From: Pleomorphomonas diazotrophica | GTDB taxonomy: Bacteria; Pseudomonadota; Alphaproteobacteria; Rhizobiales; Pleomorphomonadaceae | Assembly (NCBI RefSeq): GCF_002844595.1 | Contig: NZ_PJNW01000002.1 | Location: 1-64,000, forward strand | DNA length: 64,000 nucleotides | Direction: 5' to 3' | In this document: one piece after another, positions 8,165 through 15,947 of the stretch | Layout: the number at the start of each line of letters is the position of its first letter | How positions within the stretch are numbered: the stretch's first letter is position 1 | The notes under the pieces: model-generated | The model's database searches: none | Told to the model about the DNA's origin: nothing | The model's input: only the letters and a program-made list of their open reading frames with translations | Position numbers and translations under genes: made by a program

Positions 8165-9433
8165 TCATGCCCTCACGATGACCTTGCCGCGCGGATAGGA
8201 CTGGCAAGCGAGAACCATGCTGTCCTTGACCGCATGGGCGGTGTCCTCGCCTTCGGTCAGGATGTCTCCCTGAACGACCTTGATCTTGCATCCGTTACAG
8301 GTGCCGGCCAGACAACTGCCGCTGATCTCCACTTCGGCCCGTTCCGCCGCGTCGTAAAGGGTTTCTCCCGGCTCGAGAATAACCGTCTTTCCCGAGCGCG
8401 AGAACACCACTTCGGCAGGTCCTGGCTCACTCGTCGGGACTGGCGCCTTCCCGGGGCTGGCTCGCGACGTCGCCGCCTGCTCGGCCGGCTCGGCCGGAGG
8501 GGACGGGACGGGTGCAGCCGTGGGAGTGGTGGGAGGCGCGGCCGGTGCCCGGTGGGTCAGATGCGGCAGGTGGGCCGATATCCGCCGGACGAGCTGGGCG
8601 GCGGCACCCATGCGATAGATGTAGGCGGTCACCAGGGTGACGGAGGCGAGGATGAGCGCCACCATCACGGTGAGGTGGAACGGTGTCAGGCCATAAATCA
8701 CCCACTCGTCGTTGGCTTCCACCAGGCTGGGCATGTTCATCTGCCGGCGAAACCAGCCGAGTGCCACTTGCTGGGGCGCTTCGCCGGCCAGGACGCGTTG
8801 CCCGGACAGCCCGGCCTCGGTGAGCGCGGCCCCCTGCTTGATGAGATTGAGGGCGTTGCGGACGGCGAGGGCGTCGGCCTCGGCCGTCCTGCGCGACAGT
8901 TGGACGAGGCCGTTCGTCATCAGGGCGGCTCCCGCCGAAATCGACTGACGGGATTGCATCTCAAGGGAGACGCGCTGCTCGGGGCCGACCTCAGGCATCG
9001 CCATCAGGCTGGGGTAGAAGGCCGGCTGCGGCATGCTCATTTCGCCCATCATGGCCATCATCTGGCCCGCGCCGGACGTTGACACCGTCGAACTGCCGGA
9101 CATCGGTGGGGCGGACGGGGCGGAAGGAGACGGCATGGTGGCGAGCGCCGTCTTGGGAATGTCGGTCGGTGCCGCATATTGGCCGGCCCCGTAGGCCGGA
9201 GCATAGGTGAGGCCCTGCATCGGCCCAGTCTGGGGCATCGGCGCGGCCTGGGGCATCGCCTGGCCCGGATGATGGGCCGCGTGATCGGGTGGCGGGACAT
9301 CGGCAAGGGCCGGCGATGTTCCGGACAGGACCATCGCCAGCGCGGCCGTCAGGGCTGCGTTCAGGAGCAAGCCGGCAGGTTTGGAGCGCACATGGGCACG
9401 CTTGCCGCCGCAAGCAATCGGCATCAGAGGCAC
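8165..9433 (-). CDS. membrane-anchored protein with C-terminal [2Fe-2S] ferredoxin domain
   Basis: A 422-residue composite protein. It has an N-terminal signal or anchor (about 21-44) and a Met/Pro/His-rich low-complexity stretch (45-150). A helical region (150-240), one strong membrane helix (about 249-273) with flanking arginines on its C-terminal side, and a Pro/Ala linker (295-338) follow. The C terminus is a plant-type ferredoxin domain with ligands C374, C379, C382 and C410. The positive-inside rule puts the ferredoxin in the cytoplasm and the Met-rich part in the periplasm. The GTG at 9433 is preferred because GAGGA precedes it; an ATG lies at 9424. The gene is 1 bp from the cytochrome b gene and clearly co-transcribed with it. 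Inferred role: electron entry point. Confidence 0.82.
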   Translation of the reverse strand: MPLMPIACGGKRAHVRSKPAGLLLNAALTAALAMVLSGTSPALADVPPPDHAAHHPGQAMPQAAPMPQTGPMQGLTYAPAYGAGQYAAPTDIPKTALATMPSPSAPSAPPMSGSSTVSTSGAGQMMAMMGEMSMPQPAFYPSLMAMPEVGPEQRVSLEMQSRQSISAGAALMTNGLVQLSRRTAEADALAVRNALNLIKQGAALTEAGLSGQRVLAGEAPQQVALGWFRRQMNMPSLVEANDEWVIYGLTPFHLTVMVALILASVTLVTAYIYRMGAAAQLVRRISAHLPHLTHRAPAAPPTTPTAAPVPSPPAEPAEQAATSRASPGKAPVPTSEPGPAEVVFSRSGKTVILEPGETLYDAAERAEVEISGSCLAGTCNGCKIKVVQGDILTEGEDTAHAVKDSMVLACQSYPRGKVIVRA

Positions 9434-9510
9434 GGGAGATTCCTCGATCGAAAGGGAAGGAAGGCGCCCGGAGCCCGACGCCGTGAGGGACGCCGGGCTC
9501 CGGACTCCGC

Positions 9511-10248
9511 TTACTTGATGACGTGCGAGTTATGCGTGCTCTGGTCGGCCGGCGCGGCCGGCGCGGCCGGATCGGTGATCTGGGCGGCGGCCTGTCCCCA
9601 GGCCAGGGTCTTCAGCGTCTGCAGCTCGGTTTCATGCGAGGCGAGCACCTGTTCGGCGATCTTGCGGATCTCCGGGTTGGTGCCGTGCAGGAGCTCGATC
9701 CGGGCAAGGTCGATGCCGGCCTCATGCTGGGCGATCATGCCCTGCAGGAAGTCCTTGTCCGGCGCGCCCGTGAGCGGCTGATTCAGGATGTTGACCAGCC
9801 GCGAGTAGGTCCAGGCCGTGGCCTGGGCGGCCGGCGTCGGCGGCACCTGAACCTGCGGCGCCGGGAACTGGTTCGCCTGCGGTGCGGCCGCTCCCGGCAT
9901 GGCGTTCATCATCGGCTGGCCCATCATCTGGCTGGGCTGCATGCCCGGCATGGCCTGCTGCATCTGCTGCGGGGTCATCATCATGCCCGGTTGGGCCATC
10001 GGCTGCTGCTGGGCCTGCGGCGCCGGCATGCCGGGCTGCTGCATGCCTTGCTGGGGCATGTTGCCCATCTGCCCGCCGCTCGGCATCGGCATCTGCATCT
10101 GGTCCATCATCATGCCGCCCGAAGACGAGCCCGAGGGCATCGAGGAGCCACCGCCCATGGGCATCATCATCATGGCAAAGGACGGAGCGGCGAAGGCGAC
10201 GGTGGCAAGGGCGACGGTCGCAAAGAGGGTGGAGTGAAGCTTAGTCAT
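9511..10248 (-). CDS. secreted Met-rich protein with DUF305-like C-terminal domain
   Basis: A 245-residue exported protein with a signal peptide (about 1-25). Residues 26-135 are extremely rich in Met, Gln, Pro and Gly (MMM, QMQMP and GMQQPGM type runs). A helical C-terminal domain (about 145-210) contains DFLQGMIAQHEAGIDLAR and ASHETELQTLK, resembling DUF305 four-helix proteins with their M..HH/AI signature. Met-rich stretches typically bind Cu(I), and several DUF305 proteins sit in copper loci, so a periplasmic copper role is a reasonable inference. The gene follows the Cys-rich gene and precedes the ferredoxin gene on the same strand, with a gap under 80 bp to the latter. Confidence 0.8.
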   Translation of the reverse strand: MTKLHSTLFATVALATVAFAAPSFAMMMMPMGGGSSMPSGSSSGGMMMDQMQMPMPSGGQMGNMPQQGMQQPGMPAPQAQQQPMAQPGMMMTPQQMQQAMPGMQPSQMMGQPMMNAMPGAAAPQANQFPAPQVQVPPTPAAQATAWTYSRLVNILNQPLTGAPDKDFLQGMIAQHEAGIDLARIELLHGTNPEIRKIAEQVLASHETELQTLKTLAWGQAAAQITDPAAPAAPADQSTHNSHVIK

Positions 10249-10409
10249 GGTTTTCCTCGGTTTCTGAATGCAGACCGGCGCGCCTCTCAGGGCGGCATGT
10301 TCGTCTGCGGATTTTCAGGATGTTCCGGCCGTGGCCGAAAAGCTGATCGTGCTTCAACCGGTCGGACGCTCGCGCCAGGCGCGGCCATTCCGACGGAGTG
10401 GTGGCAGGA

Positions 10410-10784
10410 TCAGGACCGAGGGGGCTCCATGGGCGGCTCCGGCCCATAAAGCGCAACCGTCGCCTCGTTGGAGGGGACGGGACGAATGCCGAATGCCGCG
10501 CTGGCCGTCTTGGCGATCAGGGCGGCGGTGCCGGGCACGCATTTGGCCATGCAGCTTGCCGCGCCGACGCAGGCGATCTTGCCGCAGTCCATCTTGCCGG
10601 ACGGATGCGTGGCGCAACAGGGATCGGCATCGAGAGAGGTCAGGACCGGACCCGGCTGGGCCAGATCCATGACCGTTGAGCCGTGCTCGGCATGCATGGC
10701 GCTTGCCGTCGCCAGAGGCAACGACAGCATGCCCAGGATCGCGACCCAGGCAAACAGCCAGCGAAAGTGAGACAAACGGCCCAT
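10410..10784 (-). CDS. small Cys-rich secreted protein
   Basis: A 124-residue protein of no named family. It has a signal peptide (about 1-29), six cysteines at 56, 57, 67, 72, 78 and 82 in a CC...C....C.....C...C pattern, and a Pro-rich tail ending PPMEPPRS. It looks paralogous to the divergent gene at 10920-11327: same plan, similar Cys block and a matching PPRS tail. The ATG at 10784 gives the signal peptide but has no good ribosome-binding site, so the start is uncertain. Clustered thiols in an exported protein suggest metal binding or disulfide structure. Copper is the likely ligand, judged only from the neighbours. Confidence 0.6.
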   Translation of the reverse strand: MGRLSHFRWLFAWVAILGMLSLPLATASAMHAEHGSTVMDLAQPGPVLTSLDADPCCATHPSGKMDCGKIACVGAASCMAKCVPGTAALIAKTASAAFGIRPVPSNEATVALYGPEPPMEPPRS

Positions 10785-10919
10785 GTATATAAGTTGGCAC
10801 AGGTTCCGTGTGGCTGCCATTGATATAAAATACGTATCGAATCCCGGCCATGCCGCCGGGTTTCCGGGCGAAATGGAGTTGTTGGGGAGAGGTGACCGCC
10901 GGGCGAGGCCTTGACCGCG
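10785..10919. promoter_or_regulatory. divergent control region of the redox/copper-like locus
   Basis: The only gap where transcription diverges between the leftward five-gene set and the rightward two-gene set. It contains an AT-rich core (about 10818-10840) with the 8-bp palindrome ATACGTAT at 10830-10837, flanked by TTGATA and TATCGAA. No regulator gene is adjacent. A metal-responsive (CueR- or CsoR-like) operator would be expected, but I cannot identify one with confidence. Confidence 0.45.
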
Positions 10920-11327
10920 ATGGTTGCCGAACCACATACTTGCCCATCTCTGAGCGGGTTAGGTCCCTTGGTACGCCCCTTCGTGTTGCTCATTGCGGTG
11001 CTTGCCCTGCTTCTGGCCGTCGCGCCGGGATCGCATGCCTATGGCGCCGTGATGGGGGCGGGTCCGACCATGTCCTCCTCGCACGGCGACCCCGATGGCT
11101 GTGCCTCGGCAATGGCTCTCAAGGGCCAGACGCAACAGCACGATGCTGGCGGCTGCGCCAAGATGAACTGCTGCCTGGGCGCGATGTGCGTCTTTGCCGG
11201 CCTGCCGTCGACGGCGGTCGTTGCTACGGCACCGGCAACGGCCGTGCTGTCCCTTTCGTCGGTGACCGCCGCCCTCAACGGCCGTGACGTCGCCCCACCT
11301 CTCGATCCTCCCAGATCATTCGTCTGA
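10920..11327 (+). CDS. small Cys-rich secreted protein (paralogue)
   Basis: A 135-residue exported protein. It has a long hydrophobic signal (about 18-39), then cysteines at 61, 79, 84, 85 and 90 in CAKMNCCLGAMC, and a C-terminal PPLDPPRSFV tail. C8 lies before the signal. The plan mirrors the divergent gene at 10410-10784, though identity is low. The ATG at 10920 is chosen; a TTG at 10911 is an alternative. It precedes the multicopper oxidase gene by 143 bp. I do not recognise the family. Position and thiol content suggest periplasmic copper handling, which is inference. Confidence 0.6.
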   Translation: MVAEPHTCPSLSGLGPLVRPFVLLIAVLALLLAVAPGSHAYGAVMGAGPTMSSSHGDPDGCASAMALKGQTQQHDAGGCAKMNCCLGAMCVFAGLPSTAVVATAPATAVLSLSSVTAALNGRDVAPPLDPPRSFV

Positions 11328-11470
11328 CCGTTTGTCGCGGATTTCCGCCAACGCTTTCACTCGAAATCTCGCCTCCCGGCGAGCAGCGCGCCGTTGGCCG
11401 CTGGAACACTTCATTTCAACGCAGTTCCGAGCGCAAAAGACTTTCACTGGAACTGCTCTGGGGATCGATC

Positions 11471-12925
11471 ATGAACCGCAGAACTCTCCTCAAGACCGCC
11501 CTCGGCGGCGCCGCCATCCTGTCGCTGCCGACGTTGCGTGCCTTTGCCGCGACGACGCAGACCCTGACGCTGGCCTCGCGGACCATCGAGGTGAACGGCC
11601 GCGCCGCCACCGTCTATTCGCTCACCGGTCCCGATGGAAAGCCGGGCCTTACCTTCGATGCCGGCGCCGATTTCGACGTGGCGCTGGCCAACACGCTCGG
11701 CGAGGATACCATCGTCCACTGGCACGGGCTGACGCCGCCGTGGGATCAGGACGGGGTGGCCGACGCGCCGAAGCCGATGCTCAAGGCCGGCGAGACGCGG
11801 GCCTATCGCTTCCCGGTGGGCAGCGGCGGCACCCACTGGATGCACGCCCATACGCTGCAGGAGCAGAACCTACTGGCGGCGCCGCTGATCGTGCGGCGCC
11901 CGGAGGAGACGGCCGCCGACGAGCAGGAAATCGTCATCCTGCTGCACGATTTCTCCTTCACGTCGGCGGCGGAGCTGCTGGCCAAGCTGAAGGGTAACAC
12001 GTCGGGCGGACATGCCATGTCGGGCATGGGCCATGACATGCCGGCGATGGACATGTCGATGCAGGGCATGGATCACGGCGGCATGGACATGGGCTCGATG
12101 AAGGGCATGGACCACGGCGAAGCCATGGACCTCAACGACATCGAATACGACGCCTATCTCGCAAACGATCGTACGCTCGACGATCCGGAGGTGGTCAAGG
12201 TCGAGAAGGGCGGCAACGTCCGCCTGCGCATCATCAACGGCGCGACGGGGACAGCCTTTTCCATCGACCTCGGCAGCCTCGAGGGGCAGGTGATTGCCGT
12301 CGACGGCCAGCCGGTGCAGCCGGTCGACGCCCGGCGCTTTCCGATGACCATGGGGCAGCGGCTCGACATTCGCCTCCGTGTTCCTCAGGAAGGCGGGGCC
12401 TTCCCCATCCTGGCGCTCCGCGAGGGCGGGACGCAGCGGACCGGCATCGTCATCGGCACCGCCGGATCGACGGTGCCCAAGCTGTCGCCTGTGGGCGAGG
12501 TGGCGGGACCGGTGGTCGACATTGCCCAAGAGGTCGGCCTGCGGGCCATCGCGCCGCTGGCCGATCGGCCGGCCGATGTCCGCTATGTCGTCGATCTCAA
12601 GGGCGACATGGCGGGCTACACCTGGTCGATGCCCGGCAGCGAGGCGATCAGGGTGACGAAGGGACAGCGGGTCGAGATCGACATGCGCAATGCCTCGATG
12701 ATGGCCCATCCGATGCACCTGCACGGCCATCATTTCCAGGTGGTCGGCCTCGACGGTGGCCCGCGCTTCTCTGGCGCGGTGCGCGACACCGTGCTGGTGC
12801 CGCCGAACAGGACCGTCACCATCGCCATCGACGCGGAAAACCCCGGCCGCTGGGCGTTTCACTGCCATCACCTCTACCACATGGCAGCGGGCATGATGGG
12901 GACCTTCGCCTACGACGACGTGTGA
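11471..12925 (+). CDS. Tat-exported multicopper oxidase (CueO/CopA type)
   Basis: A 484-residue periplasmic laccase-like enzyme that couples substrate or Cu(I) oxidation to reduction of O2 to water. The Tat signal begins MNRRTLLKTALGG. Copper ligands are all visible: HWHG (83-86), HAH (125-127), HPMHLHG (413-419) and HCHHLYHMAAGM (464-475), with type 1 ligands C465, H470 and M475. Residues 181-219 form a Met/His/Asp-rich insert (GMDHGGMDMG type), as in CueO and CopA, where such loops bind Cu(I). The three-domain length is normal. Cuprous oxidase activity is the likely role; substrate is not proven by sequence. Confidence 0.93.
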   Translation: MNRRTLLKTALGGAAILSLPTLRAFAATTQTLTLASRTIEVNGRAATVYSLTGPDGKPGLTFDAGADFDVALANTLGEDTIVHWHGLTPPWDQDGVADAPKPMLKAGETRAYRFPVGSGGTHWMHAHTLQEQNLLAAPLIVRRPEETAADEQEIVILLHDFSFTSAAELLAKLKGNTSGGHAMSGMGHDMPAMDMSMQGMDHGGMDMGSMKGMDHGEAMDLNDIEYDAYLANDRTLDDPEVVKVEKGGNVRLRIINGATGTAFSIDLGSLEGQVIAVDGQPVQPVDARRFPMTMGQRLDIRLRVPQEGGAFPILALREGGTQRTGIVIGTAGSTVPKLSPVGEVAGPVVDIAQEVGLRAIAPLADRPADVRYVVDLKGDMAGYTWSMPGSEAIRVTKGQRVEIDMRNASMMAHPMHLHGHHFQVVGLDGGPRFSGAVRDTVLVPPNRTVTIAIDAENPGRWAFHCHHLYHMAAGMMGTFAYDDV

Positions 12926-12937
12926 CGATCAAACATG

Positions 12938-12963
12938 GCGCGAGGCGGCCTGCTGCCTCGCGC
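12938..12963. terminator. bidirectional hairpin between the multicopper oxidase and the GNAT toxin
   Basis: The 9-bp arms GCGCGAGGC (12938-12946) and GCCTCGCGC (12955-12963) lie between two convergent genes; the right arm touches the toxin stop codon. There is no strong T-run, so termination efficiency is uncertain. Confidence 0.55.
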
Positions 12964-13481
12964 TATTCCACCTCTCGCAGGGAAGCGGCAATATCTGCCA
13001 TCGAGCGGAACAGGAGCAGTTCATCGTCCCTGGAGGGCAGGAAGCCACGCCGGCGCCAGAAGGCAGCGGCGTCAGGATCTATGGCGTTGACCAACAGGGC
13101 TCGGCCGCCGATCAGGCCGGCGGCTGTCACGCAGCGCGTCAAGGCGTGCTTGACCAAACCCGTTCCGATGCCTTGGCCGACATAGGCGATATCGGTCGCC
13201 AACTGCCCGAGCAGCAGACAGGGAACAGGGTCTGGCGGCTGGCCGGTGCGGATCGATCGGGGCATGGCGGCCGGCATGACGGCGGTCGGCGCGAGACCAT
13301 AATAACCGACCATCCGACCCACGTCGTGAACGACGATGACGGCGGTAAAGCCCTTCTGCTGATTGGAAAGGGCGCGTGTCTTCAGCCAGGTATCGAGGGC
13401 GGGCTTGCCGCAGGCAAAGGCTGAAACGTCATGCTCGGCCGTCAGAGGTTCGGGCGCTGACAGATGCGCTGACCGGGGCAT
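12963..13481 (-). CDS. GNAT acetyltransferase toxin (TacT/AtaT-like)
   Basis: A 172-residue GNAT-fold protein with the acetyl-CoA loop GQGIGTGL (about 117-124) and a C-terminal AFWRRRGF block typical of the TacT/AtaT toxin family. Known members acetylate the amino acid on charged tRNAs and block translation. The N-terminal FACGKPALDTWL and YGLAP blocks also fit. The start lies 3 bp after the stop of a DUF1778 gene, the standard antitoxin-toxin order. Family assignment is firm; the tRNA target is not visible. Confidence 0.88.
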   Translation of the reverse strand: MPRSAHLSAPEPLTAEHDVSAFACGKPALDTWLKTRALSNQQKGFTAVIVVHDVGRMVGYYGLAPTAVMPAAMPRSIRTGQPPDPVPCLLLGQLATDIAYVGQGIGTGLVKHALTRCVTAAGLIGGRALLVNAIDPDAAAFWRRRGFLPSRDDELLLFRSMADIAASLREVE

Positions 13482-13484
13482 TGA

Positions 13485-13784
13485 TCAGGGCTCGTTGCTC
13501 TCGGATGCTTCCCAGGGCGCCGGACGCTTCAGCACCTCGACCATTTCCGAGACTGGCCGGGCCGGCTCCGACAGCACGTCGACGAAGGATTGAAACCCCT
13601 CCGGGCTCATGCGGATCGGCAGCGTTTGGAGCAGAACGTCTTCCGCTGCCTGCATGGCGGCCTCCCGGACGAAATCGGTTCTCGACCGGCCGCGCAGCCG
13701 CGCGGCGCGATCGATGATGGCGAGATCCGCTTCGGGCAGGCGCATCGACAGCGGATGGTCCTTGCGTTCGGCTTTGCCTGGCAT
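13485..13784 (-). CDS. DUF1778 ribbon-helix-helix antitoxin
   Basis: A 99-residue antitoxin with an N-terminal ribbon-helix-helix DNA-binding part (HPLSMRLPEADLAIIDRAA) and the TDFVREAAMQAAEDVL helix typical of DUF1778/TacA. A C-terminal tail, probably disordered alone, would wrap the GNAT toxin. The start at 13784 follows GAGGAG with good spacing; an earlier in-frame ATG at 13799 has none. It probably represses its own operon through the palindrome at 13820-13838. Confidence 0.88.
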   Translation of the reverse strand: MPGKAERKDHPLSMRLPEADLAIIDRAARLRGRSRTDFVREAAMQAAEDVLLQTLPIRMSPEGFQSFVDVLSEPARPVSEMVEVLKRPAPWEASESNEP

Positions 13785-13819
13785 GGTGTCTCTCCTCATC
13801 AGAGCGTAAGGTAACGCAT

Positions 13820-13838
13820 GTAATGCAAAATGCAATAC
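13820..13838. promoter_or_regulatory. palindromic operator of the toxin-antitoxin operon
   Basis: A 19-bp near-perfect palindrome of the form GTA-n-TGCA-nnn-TGCA-n-TAC, with 7 of 9 pairs matched. It lies 36 bp upstream of the antitoxin start in an AT-rich patch that stands out from its surroundings. Ribbon-helix-helix antitoxins normally bind such sites to autoregulate. Confidence 0.65.
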
Positions 13839-13848
13839 AACGAGCGAC

Positions 13849-15741
13849 TCAAGCCGGCTCGTCCTCGTCGATGTTGAGGAAGCCGCCGGTCTGGCGGCTC
13901 CAAAGGCCGGCGTAGAGCCCGCCCTTGGCGACGAGGTCGGCATGGCTGCCCATCTCTATGATGCGGCCGCGATCCATGACGACCAGCCGGTCCATGCGGG
14001 CAATGGTGGAGAGACGGTGGGCGATGGCGATCACCGTCTTGCCCTCCATCAGCACGCCGAGGCTCTCCTGGATGGCCGCCTCGACATCCGAGTCCAAGGC
14101 GGAGGTTGCCTCGTCCAGCACCAGGATCGGCGCGTTCTTGAGGAGCACGCGGGCGATGGCGATGCGCTGCCTCTGGCCGCCGCTGAGCTTCACGCCGCGC
14201 TCGCCGACATAGGCGTCGAAGCCGGTCCGTCCCTTGTTGTCCACGAGGTCGGGGATGAATTCGTCGGCGTGGGCCATGCGGGCGGCGGCCAGCATTTCCT
14301 CGTCGCTGGCGTCGGGACGGCCGTATTTGATGTTGTCGCGGATCGACCGGTGCAGCAGCGAGGTGTCCTGGGTGACCACCCCGACAGCGGCGCGCAGCGA
14401 GTTCTGCGTGACCTTGGCGATATTCTGCCCGTCGATGCGGATGGCGCCAGTTTCAAGGTCGTAAAGGCGCAGGAGCAGGCTCACCAACGTCGACTTGCCG
14501 GCGCCGGAGCGGCCGACGAGGCCGATGCGCTCGCCCGGCGCGATATCGAGCGTCAGGTCGTCGATGGCGAGCCGCGCGTCCTTGCCCGTCCCGTAGCCGA
14601 AACTGACCCGGTCGATCTCGATGCCGCCGCCGGTGACGGCGAGCGGCTTGGCGTCGGGACGGTCGGTGATGAGCTGGGGCCGCGACAGCGAGCGCACCGT
14701 GTCGTCGAGCGTGCCGACGCTCTCGAACAGGTCGGAGAGGCTCATGGTGGCGAAGCGCGACAGTTGCTGGATCTGCATGGTCATGGCGATCACCGAGGCG
14801 ATGTCGCCGGGGGTGGCAAGGCCATGGCTCCATAGCCGCACGCCGACAAGACCGCTGGCGGCGAGCAGCAGGCCGTTGACCAGGGTGAGCATGGCGGAGA
14901 GGCCGGTCATGAGCCGCATCTGCTTGCCGGTGGCCGTCACGCCGTTTTCCAGCGCCTCGCGCACATAGGCGTCCTCGCGCGTCGAAGCGGTGAACAGGCG
15001 CACTGTCATGTAGTTGGAATAGCCGTCGACGAGGCGGCCGGAGAAGATCGAGGCGGTGTCGGCCACCTCGCGGGCGGCGGCGCGACTCTTGGGCACGTAG
15101 GTGGAGACGAGGATGGCGTAGGCCACCGTCCAGACGATGAGCGGCGCGGCGAACAGCGGGTGCTTGACGAGGAGATAGCCGACGACGCCGACCATGTAGA
15201 GCACGACGAACAGCAACTGATCGGCGAACAGGCGGAGTAGCGAGCGGATCGCCTGGCCGGTCTGCGTCACCTTGGTGGCAATGCGGCCGACGAAGTCATT
15301 CTGGAAGAAGGAAATGTCGGCGCGGGCGACGAACTCGTGGGTTCGCCAGCGGACCAGCGTGCCGATGTTGCGCGACAGCACCTGATTGCGGACGAGTTGG
15401 GCGAGGAGGGCGATCAGCGGCCGTGCCGCCAGCAGCAGAAGCAGAAAGACGAGGATGACGCGTCCGTCGATGACGCGGTCGCCGCTCCTGTCGGCCTCGG
15501 TCACCGCGTCGATCAGCCAGCCGATGCTGATGGGCAGCGCCACCTCGATCAGCGACAACAGCAAGGTCAGCCCTGCCATCACGGCCAGCGGCCAGCCGGT
15601 CTCGCCGAGAAAGAAGCGAAGAATGCGCCACTTGGTCGTCGGCGGGGTCAGCGGATGGACGCCCGACGTTGGCTTGAAGGGATCGATCCGGGTCTCGAAC
15701 CAGGCGAACAGGCGGGTTGCGGCGGATCGAAGAGAGGACAT
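13849..15741 (-). CDS. ABC transporter, fused membrane and ATPase domains (exporter half-transporter)
   Basis: A protein of about 630 residues of the multidrug/lipid exporter (MsbA-like) class. An N-terminal six-helix transmembrane domain is followed by a nucleotide-binding domain with GRSGAGKST (Walker A), LSGGQRQR (signature), ILVLDEATS (Walker B) and an AHRLST H-loop. It should act as a homo- or heterodimer in the inner membrane; the substrate cannot be told. The start is uncertain: ATGs at 15741 and 15792 both lack strong sites. Its ATPase domain is almost the same as that of the gene at 19084-20964, whereas the membrane domains are much more divergent. The toxin-antitoxin operon lies directly downstream on the same strand. 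Confidence 0.88.
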   Translation of the reverse strand: MSSLRSAATRLFAWFETRIDPFKPTSGVHPLTPPTTKWRILRFFLGETGWPLAVMAGLTLLLSLIEVALPISIGWLIDAVTEADRSGDRVIDGRVILVFLLLLLAARPLIALLAQLVRNQVLSRNIGTLVRWRTHEFVARADISFFQNDFVGRIATKVTQTGQAIRSLLRLFADQLLFVVLYMVGVVGYLLVKHPLFAAPLIVWTVAYAILVSTYVPKSRAAAREVADTASIFSGRLVDGYSNYMTVRLFTASTREDAYVREALENGVTATGKQMRLMTGLSAMLTLVNGLLLAASGLVGVRLWSHGLATPGDIASVIAMTMQIQQLSRFATMSLSDLFESVGTLDDTVRSLSRPQLITDRPDAKPLAVTGGGIEIDRVSFGYGTGKDARLAIDDLTLDIAPGERIGLVGRSGAGKSTLVSLLLRLYDLETGAIRIDGQNIAKVTQNSLRAAVGVVTQDTSLLHRSIRDNIKYGRPDASDEEMLAAARMAHADEFIPDLVDNKGRTGFDAYVGERGVKLSGGQRQRIAIARVLLKNAPILVLDEATSALDSDVEAAIQESLGVLMEGKTVIAIAHRLSTIARMDRLVVMDRGRIIEMGSHADLVAKGGLYAGLWSRQTGGFLNIDEDEPA

Positions 15742-15947
15742 GCCACGAATGTGGCTGGATCTCCCGAGCGTGCAAGAGAGAAGCTGCGGCATCCCGAGAA
15801 ATTTCTTGTGAAGCGGCTGGGGGAAGGGAGCGCCGTTGTTCGGAAGCCTGAAGGGCACGAAGGGCGGCGTGCCGTGCGATCGAGGTGGCGCAAAGTTCCA
15901 CTTTCATGACAACCTGAGTTGCTCAGCCTGCCTGGAGGAGGAGAGAC

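Noticed and set aside
10785-10919. CueR/CsoR operator in the divergent region of the copper-like locus
   Set aside because: No convincing match to the known dyads was found; only a short ATACGTAT palindrome is present.
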